Counted from the stretch's first letter, positions 28,789 to 40,037 are shown. The stretch is DNA of 64,000 nucleotides from Bartonella queenslandensis (GCF_018155095.1 NZ_NAAI01000009.1:1-64000); one strand, 5' to 3'. Numbers and translations: made by a program. Notes: generated from the letters alone by a model not told the origin.

Positions 28789-29183
28789 CTCTTAACACGC
28801 TCGCTCAAAAAATTCATTGTTTTCCTATCCTTTCAGATCATTTGTCAGCAATCCCCTTGTTTTTAAAGAAAAAATCCAAATATAAGTGTTGCAGATTAAC
28901 TACAGTTTGTAAAGAATAATATTTTTTCTTGCATTATTTTAATATTGTTATTTTTACCAAAATACAACTTAAAATTGCCATTTTCATATAACACAATCTC
29001 AATTTAAAAAGACTTCTGTCTCTTTAAGAAGAAAAGTTTGAGAGTGATAAAGATCCGCTATCAAGACTTTTAAAACAAAAAAACGAGGAGTTTAGACTGT
29101 CATGAAATAGCAGAATTCTCCAGTTGTTAGAGGCAATGGAATGTCGATAGATGAACAAATATTGTTTGTTAAAGAGAGGTAAA
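28789..29183. promoter_or_regulatory. Divergent intergenic region with the virB operon promoter
   Basis: About 395 AT-rich bases between the nuclease-like gene and virB2. It should contain promoters for both. The virB operon of B. henselae is activated by the BatR/BatS two-component system; a BatR site cannot be identified by eye. AGAGAGGT precedes the virB2 start at 29184. Open frames within are not credible. Confidence 0.5.
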
Positions 29184-29510
29184 ATGACAGATAATAGATT
29201 CCAAAACATCATTTTTATCGTGACCATGCTGCTTTTTACGGCAGTTTTTGTATCAGATTTTTCTTATGCTGCTCCTACTCCTGCTACTGGTGGAGGTGGT
29301 CTGGGAAATCTTGATGGTGTTTTAGGCAACATTGTCACAATGATGACAGGTGCAACAGCAAGACTTATTGCCATTATATGTGTTGCTGCTGTAGGGATTG
29401 GCTGGATGTACGGCTTTATTGATTTGCGCAAAGCAGCTTACTGTGTTCTAGGGATTGCTATTGTTTTTGGTGCCCCTACTCTCGTCACTAAGTTAGCGGG
29501 CACAACATAA
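29184..29510 (+). CDS. virB2: VirB2 pilin-like subunit of the VirB/D4 T4SS
   Basis: The 108-residue protein starts MTDNRFQNIIFIVTM and has a long signal peptide with cleavage near SYAAPTPA. A Gly-rich stretch (TGGGGLGNLDG) follows, then two hydrophobic helices joined by a short basic turn (FIDLRKAA). This is the normal make-up of the extracellular pilus subunit of type IV secretion systems. The frame is open 11 codons upstream, but AGAGAGGT before 29184 and the signal peptide fix the start. It is the first gene of an operon running through virB11 and probably biaA-bepA. virB1 (lytic transglycosylase) is not found ahead of it, as in other Bartonella virB loci. Confidence 0.92.
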   Translation: MTDNRFQNIIFIVTMLLFTAVFVSDFSYAAPTPATGGGGLGNLDGVLGNIVTMMTGATARLIAIICVAAVGIGWMYGFIDLRKAAYCVLGIAIVFGAPTLVTKLAGTT

Positions 29511-29819
29511 ATGAACGAAGATACTCTTTTCCTTGCCTGTACGCGCCCGGCCATGTTTGCCGGTGTTACAATGGAAGCGATGGCGCTCAATGTTATGGCA
29601 ACATCCATTCTTTTCATTTTGACCAGTGATTTTACCATGTTTGGTCTTGGGATTGGGATGCACTTTATTTTGCGAGAAGTAACAAAGTATGACCACAACC
29701 AATTTCGCGTATTATTTGCATGGCTCAATACACGAGGAAAACAGAAAAACCTCAACCGATGGGGAGGAGGTTCAACCTCCCCTTTACGCCTTATCCGCAC
29801 CTATAAGGAACTAAGCTGA
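29511..29819 (+). CDS. virB3: VirB3 inner-membrane component of the T4SS
   Basis: The 102-residue protein starts directly after the virB2 stop. It has the VirB3 N-terminus (LFLACTRPAMFAGVTMEAM) followed by one hydrophobic hairpin-like segment (MATSILFILTSDFTMFGLGIGMHFIL) and a basic cytoplasmic end (RGKQKNLNRWGGG, RTYKEL). VirB3 sits in the inner membrane with VirB4 and is needed for pilus assembly and substrate transfer. Position between virB2 and virB4 is conserved across these systems. The only unusual point is the lack of spacer from virB2, suggesting coupled translation. Confidence 0.92.
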   Translation: MNEDTLFLACTRPAMFAGVTMEAMALNVMATSILFILTSDFTMFGLGIGMHFILREVTKYDHNQFRVLFAWLNTRGKQKNLNRWGGGSTSPLRLIRTYKELS

Positions 29820-29832
29820 AGGAACGAAACCG

Positions 29833-32196
29833 GTGAAACAGATGTCAATGATGAAACGGGAAACTTTACCCGAAGAATATATTCCCTATATACGTCACAT
29901 TAACCAACATGTCGTTGCTTTAAGTTCACGCTGTTTGATGGTTGTGTTGGCCGTTGAAGGTGTAAATTTTGACACTGCCGATATTGATCAATTAAATTCT
30001 TTACACAACCAATTGAACACTCTTTTGAAAAATATTGCAGACGAGCGGGTTGCTTTATATTCTCACATCATCCGCCGTCGTGAAACGATTTATCCAGAAG
30101 GCCATTTTCTTTCATCTTTTGCAACAAAATTAGATGAAAAATATAAAAAGAAAATGGTTTCGCAAGAACTGTATCGAAATGATCTGTTTATTTCACTGCT
30201 TTGGAATCCCGCAGCAGATAAAACGGAACGACTGGTTGCATTTTTTCAGCGCTTAAGCAAGGCAAAAAAAACACAATCTGAACCCGATGAGGAAGCTATT
30301 CGTAAACTCGAAGAGCTAAGCCAAGATCTCATGCAAGGTTTGGAAGAATATAAAGTTCGTCTCCTATCAATCTATGAGCACGAAGGACTTTTATTTTCCG
30401 AACAAAGTGAATTTCTCCACCAATTGGTGGGTGGAAGACGTGAACGTATTCCTCTTACATTTGGCACCATTGCTTCAACGATTTACTCAGATCGTGTTAT
30501 TTTTGGAAAAGAAATTATTGAAATTCGCCATGAGAGCAATGAACGCTTTGTCGGCATGTTTGGATGGAAGGAATACCCTTCTAAAACACGCCCAGGTATG
30601 ACCGATGGTTTGCTTACGGTACCATTTGAATTCATCTTAACACAATCCTTTGTTTTTAAAAGTAAAGCGGCCGCTAGTGCCATTATGAGCCGTAAACAAA
30701 ATCAAATGATTAATGCGGCCGATCGTGCGAGCTCACAAATTGATGCGCTAGATGAAGCCCTCGATGATTTGGAATCAAACCGTTTTGTTCTAGGCGAACA
30801 TCACATTTCTTTGGCCGTTTTTGCGGATCATCCAAAAATGTTGACTGAAAACTTATCAAAGGCACGTTCCCATTTAACCAATGGGGGAGCTGTGATTGCT
30901 AGAGAAGATTTAGGATTGGAAGCCGCATGGTGGGCACAACTTCCTGGAAACTTTAGCTATCGTGCGCGTTCAGGCGCCATCACCAGCAGAAACTTTGCCG
31001 CTTTATCGCCCTTCCATTCTTTCCCCGTTGGCAAATTAAACGATAATGTTTGGGGAGCTGCTGTCGCATTGCTAAAAACACAGGCTGGTTCACCTTACTA
31101 TTTTAATTTTCATTATGCTGATCTTGGAAATACTTTTGTTTGTGGACCGTCTGGCTCTGGTAAAACAGTCATTGTTAATTTTCTTCTTGCACAATTACAA
31201 AAACACAATCCGAGAATGGTTTTTTTTGACAAAGATCAAGGAGCAGAGATTTTTGTACGCGCTGGAGGTGGAAAATATAAACCTTTAAAAAATGGACAGC
31301 CCACCGGTATTGCTCCCTTAAAGGGCATGGAATACAACGAAAAAAATAAAATCTTTCTTCGTAATTGGATCTTAAAGCTTGTGACCTCTGAAGGGCAAAC
31401 GGTGACCGAAGAAGAGCGACAAGATATTGCCAAAGCCATTGATTCCTTAGAAAATTTACCCCCAACACAACGCTCTCTTGGCGCCCTTCAGTTGTTTTTT
31501 GACAACACATCCAAAGAAGGGATTGCCATGCGGTTACAACGCTGGATTAGAGGCAATGATTTAGGATGGGTTTTTGATAATGATCAAGATGATCTCAACT
31601 TAAATGCACAATTTATTGGTTATGACATGACCGATTTCTTAGACAACGAAGAAATTCGGCGTCCCTTGATGATGTATCTCTTTCACCGCATTCTTGATCT
31701 GATTGATGGACGGCGCATCATTATTGTCATTGATGAATTCTGGAAAGCTTTAGAAGATGACTCATTCAAAGCTTTTGCGCAAGATCGTCTTAAAACAATT
31801 CGTAAACAAAATGGCTTAATGCTCTTTGCGACACAAAGCCCTAAAGATGCTTTAAACTCTACAATCGCACACACAATTATTGAGCAATGCCCCACCCAAA
31901 TATTTTTTCCAAATCAAAAAGCAAATTACAATGATTATGTCGAAGCTTTCAAACTCACTGAGCGCGAATTTGAACTGATACAGTCAGAATTAAGTAGAGA
32001 ATCCCGTCGTTTTCTCGTCAAGCAAGGACAAAGCTCTGTTGTTGCAGAACTTAACTTACGTGGAATGAACGATGAGATCGCCGTTTTAAGCGGCACAACC
32101 AAAAATATTGAACTCATGAATGAAATTATAAACGAATATGGAACAGATCCTGAAAAATGGCTGCCCATATTTTATCAAAGGAGAAAAAATCAATGA
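29833..32196 (+). CDS. virB4: VirB4 ATPase of the T4SS
   Basis: The 787-residue cytoplasmic ATPase powers assembly and transport. The N-terminal half has the VirB4/CagE domain (for example RSGAITSRNFAALSPFHSFP at about 380-400). The Walker A motif GPSGSGKT is at residues 438-445, and the Walker B region is RRIIIVIDEFWKALED (about 625-640), followed by KQNGLMLFATQSPKDAL. Family length is about 790, so it is complete. The GTG at 29833 follows AAGGAACG; an ATG three codons later is an alternative. The last bases overlap the virB5 start as ATGA. Confidence 0.95.
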   Translation: MKQMSMMKRETLPEEYIPYIRHINQHVVALSSRCLMVVLAVEGVNFDTADIDQLNSLHNQLNTLLKNIADERVALYSHIIRRRETIYPEGHFLSSFATKLDEKYKKKMVSQELYRNDLFISLLWNPAADKTERLVAFFQRLSKAKKTQSEPDEEAIRKLEELSQDLMQGLEEYKVRLLSIYEHEGLLFSEQSEFLHQLVGGRRERIPLTFGTIASTIYSDRVIFGKEIIEIRHESNERFVGMFGWKEYPSKTRPGMTDGLLTVPFEFILTQSFVFKSKAAASAIMSRKQNQMINAADRASSQIDALDEALDDLESNRFVLGEHHISLAVFADHPKMLTENLSKARSHLTNGGAVIAREDLGLEAAWWAQLPGNFSYRARSGAITSRNFAALSPFHSFPVGKLNDNVWGAAVALLKTQAGSPYYFNFHYADLGNTFVCGPSGSGKTVIVNFLLAQLQKHNPRMVFFDKDQGAEIFVRAGGGKYKPLKNGQPTGIAPLKGMEYNEKNKIFLRNWILKLVTSEGQTVTEEERQDIAKAIDSLENLPPTQRSLGALQLFFDNTSKEGIAMRLQRWIRGNDLGWVFDNDQDDLNLNAQFIGYDMTDFLDNEEIRRPLMMYLFHRILDLIDGRRIIIVIDEFWKALEDDSFKAFAQDRLKTIRKQNGLMLFATQSPKDALNSTIAHTIIEQCPTQIFFPNQKANYNDYVEAFKLTEREFELIQSELSRESRRFLVKQGQSSVVAELNLRGMNDEIAVLSGTTKNIELMNEIINEYGTDPEKWLPIFYQRRKNQ

Positions 32197-32726
32197 AAAA
32201 ATATGGCTTAGTAACACTATTGTCTTTTTCTTTTATTTCTCATGCAATAGCACAAACGACACCCGATGCTGATGAATATTATAAACAAGCACTTGAGAAC
32301 ACACAAAAATTAGATGCTGCAAAATCAGAAACAGCTGAAACCATTTATAAAAGTGCAACTGAAACTGCAAAAAAAATTGAAGAAATAAGTAAGAAACTTG
32401 AAGAAGTTAAATCAAAAATAGATACAACAGCAGCTGAAGCGACAACGGACGCTGAAAAAGCATCTAAACTTGAAAAATTGCAGCATCTTCAAGCTCTTCA
32501 ACAAGAACTTCAAGTAAAGCTTTCTCTTCTTCAAGCAGGTCTTCAGGTGAGTTCTTTAAAGCTTCAGTCTCTTGATATGATTCAAGCAAGAGATACGAAG
32601 ACAAAAGAGGAGCTGCGTGAAGAAAAGGAGAAAGAAAAGCATAAAAAACTTGAAGCAACATTAGAAGAAAAAGAAAAAAAATTAAAAGAAAAAATTGAAA
32701 GTGCGCGTACAGATGTCAGACTATAG
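32193..32726 (+). CDS. virB5: VirB5 minor pilus protein (17-kDa antigen homologue)
   Basis: A 177-residue exported protein: signal peptide MKKYGLVTLLSFSFISHAIA, then an almost wholly helical, Lys/Glu/Ala-rich protein with coiled-coil character (KLEEVKSKIDTTAAEATTDA, then KEKEKHKKLEATLEEKEKKL). In B. henselae the VirB5 homologue is the immunodominant 17-kDa antigen. VirB5 is found at the pilus tip in related systems. AAAGGAG lies ahead of the ATG and the start overlaps the virB4 stop by four bases, so the longer open frame upstream is not used. It overlaps virB6 by 14 bases. The extreme C-terminal charge density is stronger than in Agrobacterium VirB5. Confidence 0.9.
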   Translation: MKKYGLVTLLSFSFISHAIAQTTPDADEYYKQALENTQKLDAAKSETAETIYKSATETAKKIEEISKKLEEVKSKIDTTAAEATTDAEKASKLEKLQHLQALQQELQVKLSLLQAGLQVSSLKLQSLDMIQARDTKTKEELREEKEKEKHKKLEATLEEKEKKLKEKIESARTDVRL

Positions 32727-33690
32727 TTTTGCTCCCTTTGAAAGCATTTCTGGGTATATTTTGAAACCTCTCGACAATGTGATGGACACAACGGTGAGTG
32801 GTTTATCTTCTGCTATTTCAGCACCCTTAAATCTTGCCGCAATCATTTTTATCTTCCTTTATGGCTATAATGTTATGACAGGTCGCGTTGCGCTTTCCAT
32901 GCATAGTCTTCTTAACAATGTTGTTAAAATTGTCGTTGTGACGACAATGGCAACGAACGCAGAGACGTTTAACACATATGTTAAAGATATTTTCTTCAAT
33001 GATTTATCCAATGCTATTGGAAACGCACTAAACAGTAATCCTGCCAACTCCAATGTTTTTGATTATATTTTGTTAAAAGCAAGTAAACGCTATCAAGATG
33101 TCTTATACAATGCTTGGTTTTTTGAAAAGATCGTTGTGGGGCTTCTTGGTTCTATCATGCTTCTCGCTGTTATTCTCTTTTGTATAGGTGGTTTTATTGT
33201 TCAAATGTTTTCACAAGTTGCATTGGTCATGATTATAGGTCTTGGACCTCTGTTCATTAGTTTATATTTGTTCAATGCAACGCGAAAATACAGTGATGCA
33301 TGGATTACAACTTTGATTAATTTTACTATTTTACAAGTTCTTGTGATCATGCTTGGAACCATTATATGTCAAGTGATCCTACAGGTTCTCAAAGTTTCAT
33401 ATGATTCAATCTATGTTCTTTTCCCTCCTGTCATCGTCATTTCGATCATAGGGGTTATCATCTTTCGTGCGCTTCCTAGTATTGCAACGGCTCTCGCCTC
33501 TGGTGGACCATACTTTAACGCTGGTGTCTCTTCAGGAGGTCAGATTTTCACAATGCTTGCCAATAGTGCAAGAGCGAGTGGTAATGCAATAAAAAGTGCC
33601 ACTTTACAAATCTCAGGGGCTGCCGGCAAAGGTGCGGCAGGCGCGGCAGCAAAAGCAGGAAGATCTGGAGGTGGTCGTGGTCGGTTTTAA
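32713..33690 (+). CDS. virB6: VirB6 polytopic inner-membrane channel component
   Basis: About 325 residues with at least five hydrophobic segments (for example LNLAAIIFIFLYGYN, VVGLLGSIMLLAVILFCIGG, VALVMIIGLGPLFISLYLF, VLVIMLGTIICQVILQVL, VIVISIIGVIIFRALPSIATAL). The GPLFISLYLFNATRKYSDAWI block is typical of VirB6/TrbL proteins. The C-terminus is a Gly/Ala/Lys-rich tail (AAGKGAAGAAAKAGRSGGGRGRF). The ATG at 32713 lies within the end of virB5; the open frame reaches further back to a TTG but the VirB6 N-terminus (SDYSFAPFESISGYIL) starts here. It forms part of the substrate path through the inner membrane. A 211-base gap with two hairpins separates it from virB7. Confidence 0.9.
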   Translation: MSDYSFAPFESISGYILKPLDNVMDTTVSGLSSAISAPLNLAAIIFIFLYGYNVMTGRVALSMHSLLNNVVKIVVVTTMATNAETFNTYVKDIFFNDLSNAIGNALNSNPANSNVFDYILLKASKRYQDVLYNAWFFEKIVVGLLGSIMLLAVILFCIGGFIVQMFSQVALVMIIGLGPLFISLYLFNATRKYSDAWITTLINFTILQVLVIMLGTIICQVILQVLKVSYDSIYVLFPPVIVISIIGVIIFRALPSIATALASGGPYFNAGVSSGGQIFTMLANSARASGNAIKSATLQISGAAGKGAAGAAAKAGRSGGGRGRF

Positions 33691-33734
33691 GATAAAGTAC
33701 CTCCTTAAAAGAATGAGCATTTTTGTTTTTGCCT

Positions 33735-33799
33735 TGCGTGCGCCCTTTGGCGCACGCACCGTGATCCTGTTCCATGAAAGACCTAAAACCCTAGGTCTT
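33735..33799 (+). promoter_or_regulatory. Two strong hairpins in the virB6-virB7 gap
   Basis: TGCGTGCGCC (33735-33744), loop CTTT, GGCGCACGCA (33749-33758) is a perfect 10-bp GC-rich stem. It is followed by AAGACCTA (33778-33785) with TAGGTCTT (33792-33799). Neither is followed by a T-run, so they look more like RNA-processing, stability or attenuation elements than simple terminators. This is the only sizeable gap inside virB2-virB11. Confidence 0.6.
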
Positions 33800-33901
33800 A
33801 CAACAAAATCAATCACAATATTACATCACATAAATTTGTAAAAGTGTTCAGGAATAAAGGCTCTTATGCATTGCATTCCAAGATATTTGTGAGTTCAAAA
33901 A

Positions 33902-35729
<1,828 letters not shown>

Positions 35730-35737
<8 letters not shown>

Positions 35738-36896
35738 CAACGTGGATGAAAAAAATATTAACGATCGCGATACAATAAAAAATGCTCAAGGAAAAAGTCA
35801 ACAGAGCAATGTAGGCAAAGCAATCGCTCTTGTTATTCTTTTCAGTGTCTGTCTTTATTTAGCCTATTCAACGCTTATCACAGAAAAAAAACAATCGATT
35901 GAATCTTCAAAAGAAGGACCAAAAGAAGGAAAAGTTATTAAACAAACAGAACTTTTTCGTCCTGCACAACCTGCCCCTCCCTCCGTTGAACCGGCTCACC
36001 GAAAGAACGCTCTGTTACCCAAAGTCGAGCTACCAACACCCAACATCAATCAATTAAATTCTGATGATCCTCTGTTGGAAGCCGCCCAACGTGCTCCTGT
36101 ATTAGCTTATGCAAATACACAACAAGGCAAAACAAATGCACAAGCAAACAATGGCACTTTGCCACATCAACTTGACAGCAAACCTGATGAGACAACACAG
36201 CGCTTCAATCATCTTCTCAAACCTACAGTGCTTGAAGGTATTCGTGCTTCAACCCTTGGCAATCGAAATTATATCATTACGATGGGAACTTCTATCCCCT
36301 GTATCTTAGAAACTGCCATCAACAGTGATCAACAAGGATTTGCTAGTTGTATCGTTTCCAGAGATATTTTATCAGACAATGGTCGTGTTGTTCTTCTTGA
36401 TAAAGGCACCCAAATTGTTGGTGAATATCGCGCTGGTTTGAAAAAAGGCCAAAAACGTCTCTTTGTGCTATGGAATAGAGCAAAAACCCCCAATGGTATC
36501 ATTATATCCTTAGCTTCACCGGCAACAGACAGTTTAGGACGTTCTGGTATTGACGGTGATATTGATAATCATTGGTTAGAGAGGATTGGATCGGCACTTC
36601 TTGTATCTCTCATAAAAGATGTAACAAACTATGCCAATAAACGTTTATCAAAAAAACAAGAAAAAGAAGAGAATGAAACAATCTCTTCAGGACAAAACAT
36701 TGCAAATATTCTTGTCGAAAATTACGCTAATATTCCTCCAACTTTATCTAAAAACCAAGGGGAAATGGTAAATGTTTTTGTTGCCCGCGATTTAGATTTT
36801 TCCAGCGTTTATAAACTGAAAGTTATCGAAAACAAAAAGCAGATTGTCAATCGAGCTGTTTCAAGAAACTTTTACAAAAATTCTGCGATACCTTAA
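35730..36896 (+). CDS. virB10: VirB10 envelope-spanning core scaffold
   Basis: A 388-residue protein: short cytoplasmic N-terminus, one membrane segment (GKAIALVILFSVCLYLAYSTL, about residues 30-50), a Pro-rich periplasmic linker (PAQPAPPSVEPAHRK) and the C-terminal TrbI/VirB10 beta-barrel domain (NYIITMGTSIPCILETAINS, SCIVSRDILSDNGRVVLLDKG, GIDGDIDNHWLERIGSALLV). The last helices reach the outer membrane and energy sensing links it to VirB4, VirB11 and VirD4. Two Cys are present in the barrel domain, in line with other VirB10 proteins. It is complete, and the next gene follows almost at once. Confidence 0.94.
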
Positions 36897-36897
36897 A

Positions 36898-37968
36898 ATG
36901 AATCCAAACCCACACACCCTAAGCGATGAAGCCGTCGCAATTGTTCTCACAAAACTTGAACCTATCAGTACTTTTTTGAAAGATGAGAGTCTTTTTGAAA
37001 TTGTTATCAATCGTCCCTATCAAGTGATGACGGAAGGGGTTAATGGATGGGAAACGATAGAAGCACCAGCTCTCTCTTTTAATGAACTGATGGGAATTGC
37101 GAAAGTTGTCGCGTCCTATTCCAAGCAAAATATATCAGACAGGAATCCAATATTATCGGCTACTCTCCCAGGCAATGAGCGCATTCAAATTGTCATTCCT
37201 CCAGCTGTCGAAAAAGACACAATTAGTATGACAATTCGCAAACCCTCATCGCAGAGTTTTTCTCTCGAAGAGCTCGCCCATAAAGGTCTTTTCTCGTTAT
37301 GTGAGCAGGTTTCTTTCACACCATTGAATGATTATTATACGCGTTTTAACGAACTCAAAATCATCGAGCATAATTTAGCCAATGCTTACTGCAATAAAGA
37401 CTTTGTTTCCTTTTTAAATCAGGCTGTAAAATGCCAAAAAAATATTTTGATTGCAGGAAAGACTGGTTCGGGTAAAACAACATTATCAAAAGCATTAATT
37501 GCCAAAATTCCTCAAGACGAGCGTATTATCACCATTGAAGACACACAAGAATTGGTGATACCGCACCCTAACCATGTCTCAATGATCTATTCAAAAGATG
37601 GCCAAGGTTTAGCTTCTGTTGGTCCCAAAGAATTGCTTGAATCATCTTTACGGATGCGTCCTGATCGTATTCTTTTGCAAGAACTTCGAGATGGTACAGC
37701 CTTTTATTATATCCGCAATGTCAATTCGGGCCATCCAGGCTCTATCACAACCGTTCATGCCTCAACAGCCCTTGCGGCCTTTGAACAAATGACCCTTTTG
37801 GTCAAAGAAAGTGAAGGAGGAGGTGATTTAGAGCGTGATGATATTCGAGGTCTATTGATTTCAATGATTGATATCATCATCCAATGCAAACGGGTTGAAG
37901 GAAAATTTAAGGTCACAGAAATTTATTATGATCCTTTCAAACAACGAAACATCTTTGGCGGTGACTAA
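36898..37968 (+). CDS. virB11: VirB11 hexameric ATPase
   Basis: The 356-residue traffic ATPase starts MNPNPHTLSDEAVAIVL; an alternative TTG lies 18 codons upstream inside virB10 and cannot be excluded because no strong ribosome-binding site precedes either. Walker A AGKTGSGKTT is at about residues 186-195. The Asp box is RIITIEDTQEL, Walker B is LRMRPDRILLQELRDG, and the His box is GHPGSITTVHAST. It works with VirB4 and VirD4 on the cytoplasmic side to drive pilus building and substrate transfer. It is the last VirB gene; 62 bases separate it from the FIC inhibitor gene. Confidence 0.93.
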   Translation: MNPNPHTLSDEAVAIVLTKLEPISTFLKDESLFEIVINRPYQVMTEGVNGWETIEAPALSFNELMGIAKVVASYSKQNISDRNPILSATLPGNERIQIVIPPAVEKDTISMTIRKPSSQSFSLEELAHKGLFSLCEQVSFTPLNDYYTRFNELKIIEHNLANAYCNKDFVSFLNQAVKCQKNILIAGKTGSGKTTLSKALIAKIPQDERIITIEDTQELVIPHPNHVSMIYSKDGQGLASVGPKELLESSLRMRPDRILLQELRDGTAFYYIRNVNSGHPGSITTVHASTALAAFEQMTLLVKESEGGGDLERDDIRGLLISMIDIIIQCKRVEGKFKVTEIYYDPFKQRNIFGGD

Positions 37969-38030
37969 GACAAAATCATATCGGTTGAAGACGCTTTTAA
38001 AGCAACGATTGGTCATAAAAGGAAAAATGC

Positions 38031-38246
38031 ATGAAAATCAAAACAATAGAAAATAGAGGCAATCTTTTATCGATGACAGCAGAAGAATTAAAACGCCGCC
38101 GCCAAGCTGTTGATGCCGTTATCAGCACCCATGCAATAGAGGACATAACGCTTCACTCCAAAACATTACAAATTCTAGAGGAATACGCAAAGGGGAACAT
38201 TTCACTCGAGGAATTTAACACTCTAATGCACAACGTAAAATTATAA
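38031..38246 (+). CDS. biaA: VbhA/BiaA-type FIC inhibitor (antitoxin)
   Basis: A 71-residue helical protein immediately before bepA. The segment VDAVISTHAIEDITLHS contains a [S/T]xxxE inhibitory helix (Thr33 to Glu37); in class I FIC systems the Glu of such a motif blocks the ATP gamma-phosphate site of the partner FIC enzyme. The usual following Gly/Asn is Asp here. The rest (SKTLQILEEYAKGNISLEEF) fits the VbhA-like antitoxin fold. AAGGAAAAA lies ahead of the ATG. It probably keeps the partner quiet in the bacterium. BiaA is the name used for such partners of Bep FIC proteins; assignment is by homology and position. Confidence 0.8.
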   Translation: MKIKTIENRGNLLSMTAEELKRRRQAVDAVISTHAIEDITLHSKTLQILEEYAKGNISLEEFNTLMHNVKL

Positions 38247-38256
38247 GGAGGTAACA

Positions 38257-39891
38257 ATGCCAAAAGCAAAAGCAAAAACCAAAAATATCGAAACAATTTC
38301 TCCTTATCATTATGTCTATCCAAACACCACAACGCTCAAAAATAAATATGGCATAAAAGACTTAAAATCCTTTCTGGATAAATGCTCACATGATTCAGCT
38401 CAAGCAATGATCAATCTGCGTGAAGCCCCTCTCCCAGAAAAATTTGGTAGTTCCTATCTATGCTCTATTCATCATCAGTTGTTTAAAAATACCTTTGAAT
38501 GGGCTGGACATCTGCGCCATCTCCCCTTTACATTTGAAGATGGCACCACAGCCGCCATGCCCGAAATGAAAAGAACAGGATGGGACAATCCTTTTGCAAT
38601 CGGTGATGAAGTCCAAGAAGGTTTACAAAAATTAGATCAAACGCTTAGCGAAAAGAATAATTTGCAAGGCTTAACACGCCAAGAATTTAACTCTGAAGCC
38701 ATAAGCTTATTTAATTCTCTTAACCAACTCCATCCTTTTAGAGTAGGCAATGGACGGACACAACGAGCATTTTTTGAAAAGCTTGCTCAAGCCGCAGGGC
38801 ATCAGCTTGATTTTTCACTTGTTACAAAAGAACGCATGATGCTCGCCAGTGTCGCAGTAGCAGAAAACGATGATCTAAAACCGATGCAGCATCTGTTTGA
38901 AGATATCTCCAATCCAGAAAAAATTCATCTTTTAAAAGAGTTCATGAGCCATATGAAAGAACTCGGACGCAATGTGAATGATCGCCCTGTTATGGTCACC
39001 AAGGAAGGTGAAACTTACACAGGCACCTATAGGGGGGCTGGTCATGATAGCTTTGCCTTCAATGTGAAAGGCGCTTACATCATCGGCAGTAAAGAGCAGC
39101 TCACACCAGAACAACTCAAAACATTAAAACCTGGTGATAAATTTACCTTCACCGTTCCACAAACACGAGAGTTAAAAAACATTCTCATTCCTGAAGAAAA
39201 ATTAGCCCCTTTGACAAAAAATGACAAAGCCGAAATGATTGCAGAAGATGCCGGTGTCCACACCGCTCGAAACCAAATTCAAAAGTTAGCAAAAATTGTT
39301 TATGGTAGCTCAAAAACATTAGACAAAAAGATGGTAGAGATTATTAAAAATCCAGCCTTAGGCCAACAGCTCGCCAATCAAATTGAAAAGACACCGAACT
39401 CTGTTGCTCATCTTGCCGGTTTCAGTTTATTTGGACTCCAAAATCAAGCACGTGCAAACGCTAAAAATCATATTGATATGCTCTGTACGGCAATCGCAAA
39501 TTTCACGCATGCAGTAAAACATGCGGAGAAGGGAATTACGCAAGAACATGCAACAGAACAAAAACGCCGTGCAACAACAGTAGAAATGCCAAGTAAAAAC
39601 TTGCAAGATCTCTTCACCTTGCCCAAAGAATTACAGCAAGAATCTTTAGCAAAAAATCTTGGACTTCAAAAAGAGCTGAGCAATCTTGTCAAAAACATCA
39701 ATAGCCGTCTCTCAGCAACTGAACATAAAGCTGTCAAAAATAATGAGTATGAAACATTGGCTCAAAGCATTGGTGTATCAGAAAATAAAGCCACGAAAAT
39801 TGCACAAACTGTTAAGCAAGCCCAAGAAGTACACCAGCAAATCTGCACGCGCGCAGTCATTCGCTCAAATGTGCTCTCTATGGCCAGCTAG
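38257..39891 (+). CDS. bepA: BepA effector (FIC-OB-BID)
   Basis: A 544-residue T4SS effector, the same length as B. henselae BepA. Residues about 15-200 form the FIC domain. Its signature reads HPFRVGNGRTQR (residues 159-170), with Val163 where active AMPylators have Glu or Asp. The flap region is HLPFTFEDGT. An OB-like domain follows (TYTGTYRGAG, about 255-310), then the BID secretion and effector domain at about 318-425 (IVYGSSKTLDKKM, LAGFSLFGLQNQARANA) and a basic helical tail ending NVLSMAS. AAGGAGG gives a strong start. In B. henselae, BepA's BID domain raises host cAMP and protects against apoptosis. The inhibitor gene just upstream suggests FIC activity now or in the recent past. Confidence 0.9.
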   Translation: MPKAKAKTKNIETISPYHYVYPNTTTLKNKYGIKDLKSFLDKCSHDSAQAMINLREAPLPEKFGSSYLCSIHHQLFKNTFEWAGHLRHLPFTFEDGTTAAMPEMKRTGWDNPFAIGDEVQEGLQKLDQTLSEKNNLQGLTRQEFNSEAISLFNSLNQLHPFRVGNGRTQRAFFEKLAQAAGHQLDFSLVTKERMMLASVAVAENDDLKPMQHLFEDISNPEKIHLLKEFMSHMKELGRNVNDRPVMVTKEGETYTGTYRGAGHDSFAFNVKGAYIIGSKEQLTPEQLKTLKPGDKFTFTVPQTRELKNILIPEEKLAPLTKNDKAEMIAEDAGVHTARNQIQKLAKIVYGSSKTLDKKMVEIIKNPALGQQLANQIEKTPNSVAHLAGFSLFGLQNQARANAKNHIDMLCTAIANFTHAVKHAEKGITQEHATEQKRRATTVEMPSKNLQDLFTLPKELQQESLAKNLGLQKELSNLVKNINSRLSATEHKAVKNNEYETLAQSIGVSENKATKIAQTVKQAQEVHQQICTRAVIRSNVLSMAS

Positions 39892-39916
39892 GAATGGATG
39901 AAACCTTCCTCTTTCA

Positions 39917-39966
39917 TGAAAAGGGCGCATAAACGAAAACGAGTAGAGTTATCTGCGCCTTTTCAA
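39917..39966 (+). terminator. Hairpin after bepA
   Basis: TGAAAAGGGCGCA (39917-39929) pairs with TGCGCCTTTTCA (39954-39965), with one bulged base, across a 24-base loop. It separates bepA from virD4 and resembles the 3' hairpins after other bep genes. Confidence 0.6.
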
Positions 39967-40037
39967 AAGAGAGTATTACACCCTTGAAAAAAGAGCATTT
40001 CACAGCAAATTCTAAAGAGAATTGAAAGTAAAATACA

